Below are positions 20,551 to 35,000 of a stretch of DNA of 64,000 nt, piece by piece. Both the position numbers and the translations under genes were made by a program. The notes beneath the pieces are model-generated. The model did not search any database. It had not been told where the DNA came from and saw only the letters and a program-made list of their open reading frames with translations. The first letter of the stretch is position 1. The number at the start of each line of letters is the position of its first letter. The stretch is from Doris montereyensis. Its lineage: Eukaryota; Mollusca; Gastropoda; Nudibranchia; Dorididae. The DNA is taken from positions 30,001-94,000 of the forward strand of contig JAXRKP010000939.1 of assembly GCA_037039925.1 (NCBI GenBank). Direction: 5' to 3'.

Positions 20551-23500
20551 TTATGCATTTAAAGGATCTAATCTGTTACTAGTATTAGTGAGACAACTTT
20601 ATGAATTGAGAGAAATTAGAAATCAAGTAACTACAGTGTTTAACTCAGCTGTGATAACTCTTAATCATTTTTACATGAACACCTGAATGTATTCAATTCA
20701 TATTCATCATTCAAGTATTGATCTCTGTACTGTCAGTCATCATCTTCCACTTGAATCGGATATTCACCAAAAACTGCGTATAAATGAAGAGATGCACCCG
20801 CAAATGCACGCATTTGTTCAAAATTCCTGCTTGTGCCCCTGTTATATCAACACATGTCCTTCACTGTAAGATCAAAATTTGCCTTTGTTTTTGCTTCTTC
20901 TTTTTTTAACATATTGACCAACAGGACTGTGATATTGGTTATTGCATTTTGCATCAAATGTACTCCTCTGTGTACCCTTTCAAACTCAAAATCTTTTTGA
21001 AACTTTTGGTTTTACTTTTCATTGTTGTACAAAAAATCTTTTCAAATAAATGATAATTTCCAACTGATTTGAGTGAACTAAGTTGGTTTTGAAAACACTT
21101 CTTAATCAATAATGAAAATGTATCTGAGAAATTATTTCAGCTTAAGCTGTTCTCAGACTAAATACTGTTATCAAGTGGCACGTCTTACTTTTCACATGAA
21201 ACTTTTTTATTTTTATATTTCATTATCTTTATTTTTGATAGTGGATGTCTTAATTTAGTTTTGCTTCATTAAAAACTTGCACTTTTCTTTTATCTGTTTC
21301 ATGATACAGTAGAGCATGTCACAGGACAAGTTTTCTGTACTGGACCAATTCAAATAAAACGTGAAGCATGGAAACAAGCAATAATGCATATATATATATC
21401 AGTTGGACAAAGGGGCAAGATGCTTATTACAGTTATAGTTAAACTCTATTTGTTAATTTAATGTTACAATGTACTTTAACTGGTCTTTATCATGACTAGA
21501 CAATACATAGGTTGTTTAAGTGGTGTGTCTACTATAATTTGTATATATGTATATTCAGAGAGAAAAAAGGAGTTGGGGGGGGGGAGGAGGGGAGTTGCGA
21601 AAGGGCTGGCTTTTTTAATATAATAATACATCAATGGGAGAAATGATGCAGAAGGAAAAAAAGTTGGAAGAGGCTTGCTGTGCAAAAGGTTGTTGTAAAT
21701 CTAGTGTTTAGTAAGAGCAGGAAGAAAAGCTTTTCTAATTCTGGATTATGGGTCTATGGACTGAGCATTTTTAAGGGTGTATATTGTAACTACATCGTCT
21801 TAATTGGAATGATTCTATTCATATCACTTATAATGCTTGAAATTCAAATACATTCCATTTGTTGGGAGTCTTAACTCCGAGCATTTTTAAGTTGAAAAAG
21901 CGGGTGGGGTGTTCCATCTTGAAACCGTTTGTTACTTGGCGTATAAGGAGAGGTGGGGGAAAAAAAGGAAGAAAATGAGAAGGTTGATGATCATTTATTT
22001 CTGCTAGCCTGTACAGTTTTGTCCCTGTTGACAATTCAAACTAGAATGAAATAATAACAGTAAGGTGAATAACGAAATGGCAAAAATATACTTAAAGACA
22101 GTTCTTCACCTTACAAATTATGATGAAAAAGGAAATTGCATAGCTCTACTACCATTGGTGGTAACATGCTGAACACAAAATCTTCTTTCTTGCACAAGTT
22201 TGAATAAAGAAATATTTTTATCTCTGAAAATTATTTTGCTTAGAATTAAAACTTGTAAAGTTGAATTCTGTGTTGTTTAAACACGGAACCCTGAAACCTT
22301 GTTGTTATCCATGTTTTGTATTAAATGTATCTTTTTAGGTTTAGCAAATAAACACTGGACCTGTGCGTTTTTAATTTTAGCCGTGTCGTTTTCTTTCTGT
22401 ACGTTTCGTATGATTAAGACTGCTAGAATTGTTGTAAATGCATTTATTGGTAGGCTTCTCTTGTCTAATTTCAATTTGGTTTGCAAATTAGGAGGAACAA
22501 TAACCAGAAAATGGGTTTACATATATTCTTACGTATTGGCACATTTCTTGACTTATAAAACAATGATATATTGAATTCAACTTTTTCACACTATTCAGGG
22601 TGAGATATATTATTACTCTTTTGTCATGAATTAAAGCCAGAGAATCATAACGTTAAGACATGTTAATTTTATTGAAATATTGTGTCGAAACGAGATCATC
22701 TACCTCTTGAGTTTTTAAGTGATCAAAAGTAAGAATCTTTTTTTTTTAAATAAACAACAGAAGTGCTAAATACATGTGCCTACAGGTTACATGGTTTTAA
22801 ACAAGCAAACTATTCATTTGATTAGATTTTTTCGCCGTGTTACTGTTAATCAAGCTAGATCCATCTCATTGAAATTTGAAATTCTTGTCTTCAACTGAAG
22901 ATATTTTACTAGATTAGATTTCATTTGTATTATACTTCAAAGTTATCTTATTCATTGAGCAAGGGGACTGGTTTAGGTATGTTTAATTGCAGTGCCAGTG
23001 CTAATACTTGTATGTCATTACATTTACAATATTTACCTTTGATACATACTCACGCTGAATACTTGTTTTGGCCAATCGCTGCTTGCCTCTCTTTTGATCG
23101 ATGTTCCCTCTTAGCTGTACACATACCACAGAGAAAAAGTGCGCATACTACACAAATTAGAGGGAACATTGCTTTTGATATGCATATTTGTAAAAAAAAA
23201 TACTTTCAGGCTCAAACATTTCTTTTTTTCCCTTTTTTTTGATTCTTCGTTTGTTGACTTTTGAAACATTTCCCTCGTTTCTCTTTGATCATTGTTTTCT
23301 TCACTATCAGATTATGACTTACTTCAACTTTTACTTACTTGACATCATCACACACCTTCCAATGTACTATGATTGTGCTGCAACACGTGGGATGAATTAG
23401 CCATGAATGAATAAGTCAATTATTTAAATAGTGCTGACATGTTGCATGACGATTGCTTATACTATTAACAATGAGTCCATTTTACATTGTATTTCATGAT

Positions 23501-23659
23501 AATATTTATGCACCTGTGTAAGAACCTTGTGTGTGATGAGTTTCTCATAAAATATGAATGTCATCTCCACCTACTTGAGGATAGTGGGTTGGGTTGGGGT
23601 TTTTTTGGAAATAGAAATTGAAAACATGTCCAAGCAACAGTCTGTGTAGGTATTGTTGT

Positions 23660-23800
23660 TGGATTGATTGAAAAGTACCCTGTCCACCATATGCAGTCAT
23701 CTCAGGGTGAATTAAGAGGAAAAGGTGAAAGAAAGACCAGTGATGGTGACAGGGAAAAAGTAGAACCTACCAGCAGAATTTGCCTTCAGCCCACAGGTTA
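23660..23800 (-). repeat. Dispersed repeat C, copy 3
   Basis: Inverted copy: accctgtccaccatatgcag, tctcagggtgaattaagagg, and further aaagaccagtgatggtgaca. Intergenic. Confidence 0.55.
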
Positions 23801-25806
23801 TGTTGTAAAATACCATGCTTTCCCATCCTCATAAGTATACCAGTAACACTGTGCTAAAAATAAAGGTGTGAAACGGGCATGACGTTTGCCATGGTAAAAC
23901 AACAAATACATAATTATTACGGTCTTGATTTTCTTAATCTTAAATTTCTTTGCTTTTTTCTTCATTGTATCATCCTTTTTAATCTTTATTCCCACATATT
24001 ATTCCAGATATAACTTTTGAACAAGTTATTTCAATGGAATTATCGTATGTATATATATATATATGTGTGTGTGTGTGTTACTATAAGCTCAGCTGATGTA
24101 ATTTGCAAAAGCTGATCATCACTGTCTTTCATTGATATATTTTGTGATGACTGAGTTATGATATATATTTTTCTCTCATGAACTTGCTGAAAAATATGTT
24201 CCCAAAAAGCAAATCATGAATTACAGTTGTGCTAGGTGTAAAAGTGGCATTTCATTTGTTTCGGTATTTTTGTTATAAATATATCAATGTTTTTTAAATC
24301 CAATTTTGCCTATAATTGTATTGATTAATCAATATCAATGTGTATCTCGCTTAAATCCAAGGCTACCGTTGCAATGCCTACAAGATAGTGTGGCAATGAT
24401 ACTGTTATGATTATTGCAAAGTTGTTGTGGTTACTGTTTGTATTTGTATTATCCGGATCCTGAGTAACACACTTTTCTTAAAGCAAATTCTCAAGTGAAG
24501 GAAAGGATATTTTCAAATACCTTTACTTTTACTATAATGTAAAAGCTTTGATAATAAAATTTGTAGGCCAGTAAAATCTGTGAGTAAGTGCACTTGAGAG
24601 TTTGTAAGTTGACCTGTGAAAGATGTACTAAAAGAAAATAAGCAGGGTCATGGTGGAGTCAAAGAAAGATGGATTGTCTGATGAACATGATGTGGTTGAA
24701 GCTTTTTGTTTTTTAACTTTATTTGAATTTGTTTGTAGTCCAACAAACTGTGTCCTTACTTGTAACCAAATCTAAAACCAAAAAATTTAAAAAAGCAAAA
24801 ACAAGAAAAGATAATAATGAATCAATAAAGCAAAATGTTTGTTTAGCAACCCCGTTAATACCGTAATCAAACAGTGAAGGGGCCAGCTCTGCATTGAACC
24901 GTAAGTACCACAATGGCACTTTCAGCAAAATGTAAATTTATGTTAACATTGTCAATGCCAATTTTTGTTTTGGCTTTTCAATAATTTGTTTTAAATATCA
25001 TCAAAGCTTTCAAATAAAACGTCCATTACTGTGTTCTCTTCTCATGTCAACCCACCCTTTTTCATTGGAAAACAATAAAAAAAAAGAAAAAGAAAAGGTG
25101 CATTTTTGTAAGCCTTGCCATAATTTTCATGCTGTGACTGGTATTTTCCCTGCCAGAATACTTTCATACTTTTGTTTTCCTGAAACTATTAATATCACCC
25201 ATATGCAAGTGTTCATTGTATTTTACTTTCATACAATTGATATTATCTATTATATTCACTCATCTGACTAAGCTAGTCGTTTGATTGCATAGAATGCGTA
25301 ATGAAATGGGAGTTATTATTATGAAAATGACATATATACATGTATCATGCTCAATTCTTCTTGAGCAAGGTTATTTTTCAGCTTTTGTTTACCTTGTTTG
25401 GTTGGTCTGTGGCTTTTGGGGGGGGGGGGGGGGTACATTTTAACTCCAAGATGCTCTAAACTTGTCTGAATAATTTTCAGCAAACATCATCCGGTGCTCT
25501 GCCTCCTGTCTTGGTTAATGTGTATTCCCATCACATATTTTTTAATTCATATTTTTCTTATTCTGAGTGTGTGTGTACATGTTGTGAGTTAAAAATGAAA
25601 TGAATGAGGTTCTGATGATACGTTTTCACACATTCATTATCATCTGTTTAATTCATTCATTTTAAATTGTGGAATAAATTATCTTTAAAAACACCAACAA
25701 TCTTGTCTTTCAGTTACTTTGGGTTTTGTTTAAAGAAAATTGAATTATAGACAGTACAGCAGTTTTGAAAAGATAATTCAGGGAGACAAATAAGAAAAGA
25801 GGAACC

Positions 25807-25866
25807 ATACTACTATTACTACTACGACTACTACTACTACTACTACTACTACAACTACTACTACTG
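25807..25866 (+). repeat. (CTA)n microsatellite
   Basis: About 20 CTA/ACT units with a few interruptions, close to the 3' end of MUS81. Confidence 0.9.
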
Positions 25867-25943
25867 CAGAACATATAACACAGTTCACACACATTGGTTT
25901 TCCTCACAAGACAAAACTGTGTAAATCAATATTATTTCATATA

Positions 25944-25949
25944 TTTATT
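25944..25949 (-). terminator. Possible MUS81 polyadenylation signal
   Basis: AATAAA on the minus strand 76 bases after the MUS81 stop codon, within reach of a short 3' UTR. Confidence 0.4.
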
Positions 25950-26024
25950 TGTAGGTTATGATTTATAGCTTGGAACATTGCAAGATAATGACAAATATTT
26001 AGGCGACGACAGGATAAGGAAAGC

Positions 26025-26091
26025 TTATGAGAGAGATCCTGATGTATTGTACATCATATTCACGATACGGCTGACAGCAATTCCTAAATTC
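26025..26091 (-). CDS. MUS81: MUS81 exon 16: terminal exon
   Basis: After TTCACAG, joins exon 15 in frame to give NLGIAVSRIVNMMYNTSGSL and a stop, matching vertebrate NLGPALSRTLSQLYCSYGPL. The 2.6-kb last intron hides it and holds a retroelement. A minus-strand AATAAA follows at 25949-25944. Confidence 0.9.
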
Positions 26092-29000
26092 CTGTGAATT
26101 GAAAAAACATGAGGAATTTAAAGTTACGGAAAATTCATCAGTTTAGTAGATGAGCTTATTTTACAAAGTCACACTAGCAAGATCGATTTCTTTTCTTCTT
26201 TTAATCGTGCTATTCAAAATGTCACATCAGCATTACACTTTCTCCAAACCAGGATATGAATTTTTGGTGAAAATCTTCTCACAATTATTCATAAAAATAG
26301 AAATGTGGAGAAATAAATGACCTACTAATATATAATAGGAAAAACCTTTGTTGCTTTATCATAAAATTGATATATTTAATTTATATTGATATAACTATTA
26401 TAGCCGACTCAATAAAAGTAAAATATATCAAAATTAAATTGATTCTCCCACAAGTTTCATGTAAACTGGATAAGTTTTACAGTTTACGTATATTTTCAAA
26501 TGACTAAACAGATTCATGACTGTGAAAATTTATCTTTCATAGTCATTAAAAGTAAGAACCTGACTTTTAGAGCTAGACAAAGGACTTGTGGTGAATGTTG
26601 GTGTTCTCAGAATATTTTTTTTTCAGATCATACAACATACATTAATATCTCACTCTCCCTTTTAAAAGGTTCAAGTTCAAAATCTGACTAGAGTTTTAAC
26701 GTATATCTAAATATACACATGCACATATTATATTAAAGTAAAAACAACTTGCTGCAAAAATTATGTTAATTAATTCCTATTTTTGTTTGTCTGATATGAT
26801 TTAGTCTACAACTCACAGATAGTATGTAAAGAACATGAAACACATAGAATATTGAAACGATTGGACGAACTTGTGAACTGGTGCAAAATGAAGTTCAAGC
26901 CTAAGAAATCTTGATGCCTCTCCATCCGTAAAGGAAAAGTAGCAGAGAACATTTCATTCTCAAAAGGACATCAGAGCATACCTACCATGTCAGAGGAACC
27001 AGTTAAGAGCCTAGGAAGATGGTCTGATGTGACACTCAAAGATACCAAGACACTTAAGAAGTAGCTGAGGGCTGAAAAGAATCGACAAATGTGGACTCCA
27101 AGGAAAATATAAAGTGTGGTGCCTGCAGTTCATGTTGATTCCCAAGCTCTTATGTCCCCTACTGACATTGACATACATATATGTACAACTGCCGTTGAAG
27201 CAATTGAAGCTAAGATGAACAAGTATATAGTATATGAGAAGTGGTTTGGTGTACCGCCCTGTCTTTCAAATGGGGCATTCTACTGCCGGCAGGCAAAACT
27301 CCAGTTACTATTAAATTATGTCGTGGAAGAGTATAAGGTAGGAAAAACAAGGCTGTAAATGATGCTTGAAAATTCTGAGGATTCAACAGTGAGATTAGTT
27401 CAACCCCAGCTCAAAACTGGAAGAAAATGGAAAGCCGCCAAATGAAAACAGCCCAAGATTGCTTGAGGATGAAGGAAGTAACCGGACACACACATGGCAC
27501 CATTAAGTATTAAGCATAAGTTTCATAATCGGATCAGTGTATGACCTCGTCAAATGCAAATTTGGTGAAGTGGGGAAAGACAAATGATCTAATTTGTCCA
27601 TTATGCCAAAGCAAACAAACTGTTGAACATTTCCTCAGTTTGTGCAAAACTGCATTAGCACAAGGTCGGTAGACATGGAGACACAATCAAATATTCCAGG
27701 ATCTAGCATCAATCATAAGTTCGGCTAGAGGAAAACCACAAACATCAGCTACCACAGCACCCTTCTTCGTTGGAACAGGAAGAGCCAGGACATGGATAGG
27801 AAAACATGTGAAGATTACCTCCAACCGACAGTGTATATTAGGTGAAGCTGGTGACTGGAACCTCTCAGCAGACCTTCCAGACTGGGAAAACTATCCCAAG
27901 GTTATAAGGACGAGTGGAATGAAACCTGATATAGTACTCCAGTCAAACACCCCACACCAAATTATCATGATTGAGCTGACAGTTTCTTACGAGAGCAGAA
28001 TCGGCCAAGCTCACCATTACAAATCTGCCAAGTACTGCGACCTGGCCAATGATCTCCAGAAAGCTGGATTTATGACCAGAGTACTAGCAGTAGAAGGTTT
28101 GTAGGAGCATCGACTTATTCCCTCCTAAAACAGCTCTCATTTACAGGAATCAAACGCACTAGAGCCCTCAAACAGCTGGATCTGGTCAAGAAGAAATGAG
28201 AGCTTGCTTCATATACGATAAATATGACAACTAGGTATGGATGTGCAAATGGCAGCGTGGCAAAGAAGTGACCAACTAGAATAGTCTAGCAACAATGAGC
28301 GTGGTCAGCTCTTGGATGGGTGACCGGGAGGGATATATCAAAAACATCATCAGATTACTTATTCTCCTCAAAGACTTATATAACATGTTTCAAAATGTCT
28401 GTCTGCATTCAATCTTCAGCAGCTTGAAAAAGTTAAAGTCAGTGATAACTTTGAACACATTCTTAAAATTTTTTGTTTAACAACAATTTATTTGGTGAAT
28501 GAATCTTAATACACATATACAAATTTGGTTCAATACTAAACAATTTATCTTTGTGGAGTCGATATTACATTCTAATTCTAGGTGGACAAATTTTGTCACA
28601 ATGCTGAGAAGATGATACTGATAGTAGAATAACACCCATCTCAGACAAATTCCTGAAATTTGGTAAACCCGTTCAAATCTGCCAGACAATTCATGAAATA
28701 AACAAAATAGCAACATGTATAATAAGAATACTTACCTCCCTTTGTTTCCACACTTTATTGATGCCAATAAGCTTTCTTTTGCTTTCTCTGAGCTACAGCT
28801 TTTGTAAGCTTCAATAAGCCTGCAAAACAGTTTAGTTACAGTACAAAAATATTTAACCTTTAGTTTACACCTTGATAAATTCCTTTTGCCATGAAACACT
28901 TATTTAAAACTTGCTTATCCTTATTTGAAAACTAATTAAGCCATAACTCCATTTAAACCTGAGGTGAGGAGAATGGTAAAGCATTTCAAAACAAACTATA

Positions 29001-32000
29001 AATCAATTTAACATAACTTTCATAACCCTCAAGTGTCATCATATTAGTCACACCAACAATCACCTTTTTTGTTTTTTCCAAAGGTGATATCTACCTCATG
29101 CTGAGCAAGCTCAATTTACAAGGCATGTGTTCCACCTTAAAATGGATCTCCACAAACGTATTTTTTCTATCTAAAGAGAAATAGATTTCTGCTACTGTTT
29201 CCCCGAATCTGGCATCAGTGGCCGAGTGGTTAGGCTCCTGGACTGAGAATCATGAGATAATGGGTTCAAATCCTGACAAGGCCAGGCCTGCCGTTGTGTT
29301 TCTTGGGAAAGACACTGAACACGTTTTTCTCCACTTGACCCAGGTGCAAAATGGGTACAAGCATTAGCTTGGAAGTAAAAACTTGCGTCAGACTAGCGTC
29401 CTGTCCAGGAGTGATTATTATCACCTGTTCCGCATAATGCTATAGAAACTGGGATAAGCTTCGGCTCTATGGGCCATAACGCCCTTGCGGGGAACTTCAC
29501 TTTACTTTTACTGTTTCCCTCTCCTGCATTCCCATTGATCTCACAGCAAAGTCACAGCAGATTTCCAGACTGACTGTCTCCAGTTTCAAAAGATGAGTGT
29601 TGGTAAATGATAGAAAAAACAAAAGGAAAGTCATCATGGCAGGAGTCAGGTTTGGTTGCACCGAGAAGTCACTTTAAGTGTTCGGACAATGTTGAAATCA
29701 CATGAAAATATTCTTAGGACAACTTGACATAGGATATCTTGTGTTAAGTCTAAGGGTTTAAGTAATGAAAGTTCCTTCAACTTCGAGGCTCTTACGGCCC
29801 ATAAAGCCGGAGCTTATCCTGGTGTCTACAGCGTGAGAAGCCGAGCAGGTGATGATTATCATCTCCTGGACAAGCCACTAGTCTGACACTGGTTTTCTTC
29901 TCCCAAGCTAGTGCGTGTACCCCTTTACACTTGGGTCGAGTGGGGAAAATGCGTGTTGGGTGTCTTCCCCAAGGAACACAACATCAGGCCTAGCTTTGCT
30001 AGGATTCAAACATGGAACGTCATGATCCCCAGTCTGACAGCCTAACCACTCGCCACCGATGCCATACCTTTAGAACTTAGGGTGGAATAAACTACATGAT
30101 GTAGTAATGGTCTTCAACAACAAATTATTAACAAATCTAATTATGGAAATTAAAGCATGTGAATTTTGCAATCATTACAAAAAGCATCTAAGCATTCATT
30201 TCCTAAAACTTACAAGGACAAACAAGGATACACATTTGTTATTGCACTGGCCCTGTCAATAGAAATCCCAGGAATCTGAAGCAGTTGTTTGGCAAACATT
30301 TCTCTCACTGATAAAATCTGGATAAATCATGATAGACAGAAGAAAAAAATAAAGCAAACTATGGAAAATAGAATAAGCTTTTGCCCTGGACTTGATGCCA
30401 TAAGTAACACACCAAGGTTCACTTGAAGCAGCTGTAAACTTACAAAATGGGTTTAATAAAAAAAAAACTTGCATTCTTGTATGAAGTGTTTGCCTATATT
30501 GCACAAATTTTTAATAAGCTATTTGGAAGACGCAATGTAAATAAACTTTAAAGAGAGTACTTCTCTTTATCTCTAAATAAATCTCTATTAAGGGAATACA
30601 AATGTGAAAACAAAAACATGCATCAGATTAATGCTGATTTCATCTATCAGTAGGATAATACTTTCAAACCTCGCATTACCACCTCCTGCTAAACCACCAT
30701 TCTTGCCTACAGCCAGCTTTTCACCTTTGTACGAATCGAAATGTATACAAAGACAAAATTTAACTCATTGTACCACCATCCGCCAATGCAATTTGTGCCA
30801 ATTAACGTTCCTTAATGTCTATTGTAAAATACAATATATCATACCGCCAGTGTGCATCACCGCCCACTTCCTCTAAGTGATGCAAGCGGGTAGAATCTAG
30901 TTTGGCTTGGTCAAAGATCATGGAGCGAAACGTGCACACAAAAGCATCAGTGCCTTGTGTGTCATTGTCGACAGTATCATGTTTCCTCCCCACACACAAT
31001 CCATCACTCCTTTTTCAATCTACTGTAATCCTGGGTTAAAGAAACCCAGACGGATGTGTGGTGTGTTGTCAGGCCTACCTACTACTAGTCTTGCAAATAT
31101 TACTACTATTACCATTAACAGTACTACTACTACTACCACTACTACTACTTCCACTAACACTATTACTACTATTACCACTAATGCTACTACTGCTGCATTG
31201 AACTACAGTAGCCATTTCACATGCAATTCTCCTGCATTGTATTGTCAGACTCCCCCCCAGTTCTTGTAGATCTACATGCCCTTTACATCAAAATTAATAA
31301 TTATCTCCATTATTGTAATACTGGCTGATGGTGCTTTTGTTATACATAACGCAATTCCATTTATAATGTCAAGTTACCACTAGTACAACAATTGGCGGTA
31401 TAACAATGCTTGAGTGTGTTAATTTATAACAATTTTACATTTGATGCAAACCTTTTGTTTGATGGATGCCTCATTGAAAACATCGAAGGGCATAAGGTAC
31501 TGCTCAGAGTCATGGATGGAAAACTTCTTGTTGTCCTTCAGCCATTCATGGGGCACAGCATGCAGGGTTTTGGACTAGTGACAGACACATTTATTGCAGT
31601 TATATGACTTACTTTAACTTATACATTCTAATTTATGTAAACTTCATTTTGTTGAACTCGTTAATGATGATTCAAATATAGAAATGCAATCTTTAAATTC
31701 CAAAGCAAATTTCTGGACAGATTTATTTCTTTGATATGTAATTTATATATATATTATTCAAACAAAGCAAAAAGAGAACAACAAAAATAAACTAAATAAG
31801 ATGGCTTAAATCAGCATCTATATTTTTTTTTATTGTTAACCCGTCCCCACTCCCCCTACACAGAAAAAGACTCATACCCCCAAAAGTTCAAAATGAAGCC
31901 TGAAGTCTATCATGATTAAGCCTTTAACAAGTTTATTAATAACTATAGGGCCATCTTGGAAATGAATGGTCTGTCATGTGCAGCCATGTAACTAAAATAA

Positions 32001-35000
32001 ATGAGTCTTATTCCATATATCATCAGGGTGCTAACATATTAGCTCAAGTCAGACTAAGGGAAAAATGAGACTGATTCATTTTAACACTCCTCATCCTATG
32101 ATCTATCATTATAGCAAACAAGGACAAAATGTGCCAAGGCATTCCTGAGTTATCATGAACGTTTCGTTTTGGCCTAAGTCACTGAATGGGTCATGCCAAT
32201 TGAGTTTGTCTCACTTTTCTCAAAACCACTAAAAAATGGCTACGGCACACTGACAATATTTATACTCTGTGGCCACAAAATCAATGTATCAACAATACAC
32301 ACCAACAAAACTGAATTTATTTAAAAATAAACAAACAAATATGATCCTCACATGAAAATGGCTCTGAAGAAAACGAGTCATCATACTTAAATAGGTGACA
32401 GCTTCTCTGGAGCTCCCACAGCGCTTGACTTTGAATCCATCAATAATCTATGGAAATATTAATGATTCATCTTAAGGGCTAAGACTCATTTGAAGATATG
32501 TAAATCCATCATTCATCAATCATATGATTATATGATCAATGATGATTATATGATATGATGTATCAAAAATGACAAAGTTGATTATAAATGTGTAGTACGC
32601 CATGCTTGATCAGAATGGTCACATTCCCTTGGAATAGCTTCAATTATCTGCCAGTTTGATACAACAATGTTATGGCTTGCAGAATTTTAACACTTTAATG
32701 GTCTTCGAGTATTAAAAGAACAGATTTATGTAATATGATGCTAGATTGAGCTCTCAGAGCTTAATATTCCAATTCCTTATTCAGCATTAGATTTCAGGAA
32801 TAGACTGAAAAAATGAATGAATTTCCATGCGCCATTCAAATAGAAATATAAAGGAAACAGTTCAGAGCTAGTAATCTGTTTTTTTAATTTCTTTATCTAA
32901 AAGACAATGAATTTTAATTTATTTGTATCCCCTTTAATTTGATTTTTCCAAATTTATCAAACTTGAAATTTATCAAAATTGTGTCATGAAAATAACATGT
33001 GGTATTTCCACGGCAACCTATAAGACAAACAAACTCTTTCACAATACTTTCCTCAAAATTGCACATGGTGAATTTGAACGGAAAAAACACAGTTAGACAA
33101 TCATATCTTTTAAACTAACAATACTTACCTTCAAACCCACATCCCCCTAAACGACAAATGATTAGGTTGGTTGCATTTTGATCATGATAAATAAACAGTT
33201 AACTTTGATGATTCAGAGCTTGCCACTATCATAAAAAGGACTGATTGAGAGAAAACAATGACCTGTGAATTGACAATGCTTTGTTTGATGCGATCCTCTG
33301 ATAAACTGAAGTTCTGGATGGAGCCATATTCTTCAATAAGGATGATCAACTCAGATATCCCTGAATGTTTCAGTCGAAACTGCAAAAAAATAATCATTTG
33401 ATTGATTTTGAAATAATTTATAATAAATAAATAGAAAGACTGATAGATAGATAGATAGATGAGATATATTTTTAAATTATATAAAAAATTATGTAAACAT
33501 TTCATATGTACCCCACAAAAGACATTTAAGTCCAATTTCATCTCTGTAAAATTAAAACATGATTCTCAGGACATTTTGTAAAACCAATAGGCTATGTAAA
33601 TATGTGACCATGTAAAGGGTCTCTTATCTTACAATTAATATAGTTGAGATCAAATTTGCTTATATGTATTCCTATTACACTGTCTACAGTCCCACCACTA
33701 TCTGTTGTAGCTTATCAATACTTGATGGGAGTATGTTGTTTGGCACACAAAATTGAATGTAAAATTTCCCATTGCCTTTTTGCATTTGCATCATCTAATT
33801 TCTGACGCAACAGCTTCCTCATGTATCAATTCTAATTTCTAACGTATAAACATTCAACAACATAATAATAATAAGATTTCAGTCGCATTTAACCTTTTTG
33901 TGGTTGAATATCCATCAGCTAAGTGCAAGACGAAAGTTCAACTTCCTACAGAACGACCTTCCCGTTGTGTTTACATTTATTGGCCAGAAAGATTCCTTTT
34001 TGGGATTGTAGGACTAAAATGCTTACAGAAGTTTCATTCATATAGTCAGGTTCAGATATTCATAATTAATTGCTTAAAATACTGACAAAATTTTAGCCTT
34101 TCATCGCTAGTGGTTTGGGGACACTGGGCTGGTAAACTGCAGTTGGAAAAAAATTCAATGAAAACATACCTTTGACCAAAATAAACTAATTTAAGCAGAC
34201 ATACATGAAAACACAGGAAAAACGCACTTAAAATTAGATGACATTTGATGAGTATAGTCTAGATAAGGGGGAATAAAAGGGGGGAAAACCTACACCCAAG
34301 GCAAGAGAGTCCAAGCTAGCTCTGCGTAATAACTAAACTTAGATCTATCTCATGGTATTGTCCAAAACATGTTTTTTTTCGTGCACAAAACAGTATTGCT
34401 GTGTATGGATTTCTCATCTCCACAACAGATTCAACTGCGTGGTCAAAGGGTGTGTTTGGTTGTTTTTTTATCAGACTCATTCTCCATATCAAGGGCTCGT
34501 TTCTTAGAAAATCTCTGCAATATCAATCAAAAGGGCTAGATAATGAAGATTGTAGTAATGTATTAGTAGGCTGAGGGTCGTGGACTGAAACAATGACCGT
34601 TGTAGTACACAGTATAGGCCCAGTGGGCCTACCAGATCTAGTAGTATCACACACATACACACGCGTTGACCAATACAAAGAAAGACCTTGAACTACTGGC
34701 CATCAACTAGAGCTGGGTTGGACTCAAAATTTATGTAACTTTTGGACCTCGGACGGACCAACCTAAAGACTTTTGACCTCGGACGGACCGACCTAAAGAC
34801 TTTCAGATCTCCGACAGCCCTATCCTTTACCATAACATCACCCTCTCCCTCCATCCGAGCCAAGATTAGTTTATAGATGTTAAAATAATGGCTGGAAATT
34901 ATGGAACTGCTCCAGAATATAGATAAAGATGTTAGAAACGTGAATATGGAAACTGATTGATTTATTGAACTCCTTTCCAGAATGATTTAGATAAAGAGCT

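Larger units (their letters stand above)
20560..25940. other. Gene-free interval between convergent ATG14 and MUS81
   Basis: AT-rich with a G18 run near 25419, (TA)n/(GT)n at 24050-24080 and a (CTA)n array at 25807-25866. No exon could be recognised on either strand. Confidence 0.5.
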
